Positions 5,738 to 5,742 of a stretch of DNA of 5,742 bases are shown one piece after another (position 1 is the first letter of the stretch; every line of letters starts with the position of its first letter). Below the pieces are notes generated by a model, which worked only from the letters and a program-made list of their open reading frames with translations, was not told the origin of the DNA and did no database searches. The position numbers and the translations under genes are program-made. The DNA is taken from contig JACMQP010000054.1 in NCBI GenBank assembly GCA_014376915.1, positions 1-5,742 of the forward strand, read 5' to 3'. Source of the DNA: Ramlibacter sp. (GTDB lineage Bacteria; Pseudomonadota; Gammaproteobacteria; Burkholderiales; Burkholderiaceae).

Positions 5738-5742
5738 ATGGC
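5738..5742 (+). CDS. Probable start of the next gene (only ATGGC visible)
   Basis: An ATG follows the GATAAT box by six nt at the very end of the window and reads Met-Ala or similar. Nothing can be said about the product. The divergent layout with the 65-codon ORF, and the promoter-like sequence directly before it, are the only support. The same ATG could be chance. Confidence 0.35.

Overview
The window is GC-rich chromosomal DNA from a proteobacterium. Protein similarity recalled by eye points to Betaproteobacteria, order Burkholderiales, probably a Comamonadaceae-like genome. That placement is inference from GC-rich third codon positions and the RNB nuclease / TonB-like / aroE gene order; no search was run. 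I see no tRNA, rRNA, CRISPR array, insertion sequence or integrase. The window reads as ordinary core genome on the left and a small accessory or regulatory patch on the right.

Left three quarters (1-4344), minus strand: four genes transcribed leftward and closely packed. In transcription order they are a YqiA-type alpha/beta-hydrolase (4344-3757), an RNB-domain exoribonuclease of the RNase II/R superfamily (3717-1678), a TonB-family periplasmic protein (1681-827) and shikimate dehydrogenase aroE (807 to beyond base 1). Gaps are 39 nt, a 4-nt GTGA overlap, and 19 nt, so one transcript is likely. The products have unrelated jobs (ester hydrolysis, RNA decay, envelope energy transduction, aromatic amino acid synthesis). 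This looks like a housekeeping operon held together by position, not a single pathway.

Right quarter (4345-5742): after a 105-nt divergent gap comes a 78-codon, cysteine-rich ORF of unknown function with a strong ribosome binding site. It is followed by an orphan NarL/LuxR-type response regulator. On the minus strand, tail-to-tail with the regulator and overlapping it by 8 nt, is a 65-codon predicted single-pass membrane protein. Upstream of it are a good sigma70-like promoter and a 14-bp interrupted palindrome abutting the -35. A further gene probably starts at 5738 on the plus strand and runs out of the window. No stretch over 300 nt lacks a gene; the two main gaps are 4345-4449 and 5625-5737.

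The most unusual non-coding signal is a short GA(T/C)AATCC string 6-8 nt before three separate start codons (5738, 3717, 1681). With the lack of a Shine-Dalgarno sequence before 5738 and 4344, it raises the possibility of leaderless or near-leaderless starts. I did not find a clear new multi-gene system. The best candidates for undescribed biology are the two small ORFs around the response regulator.
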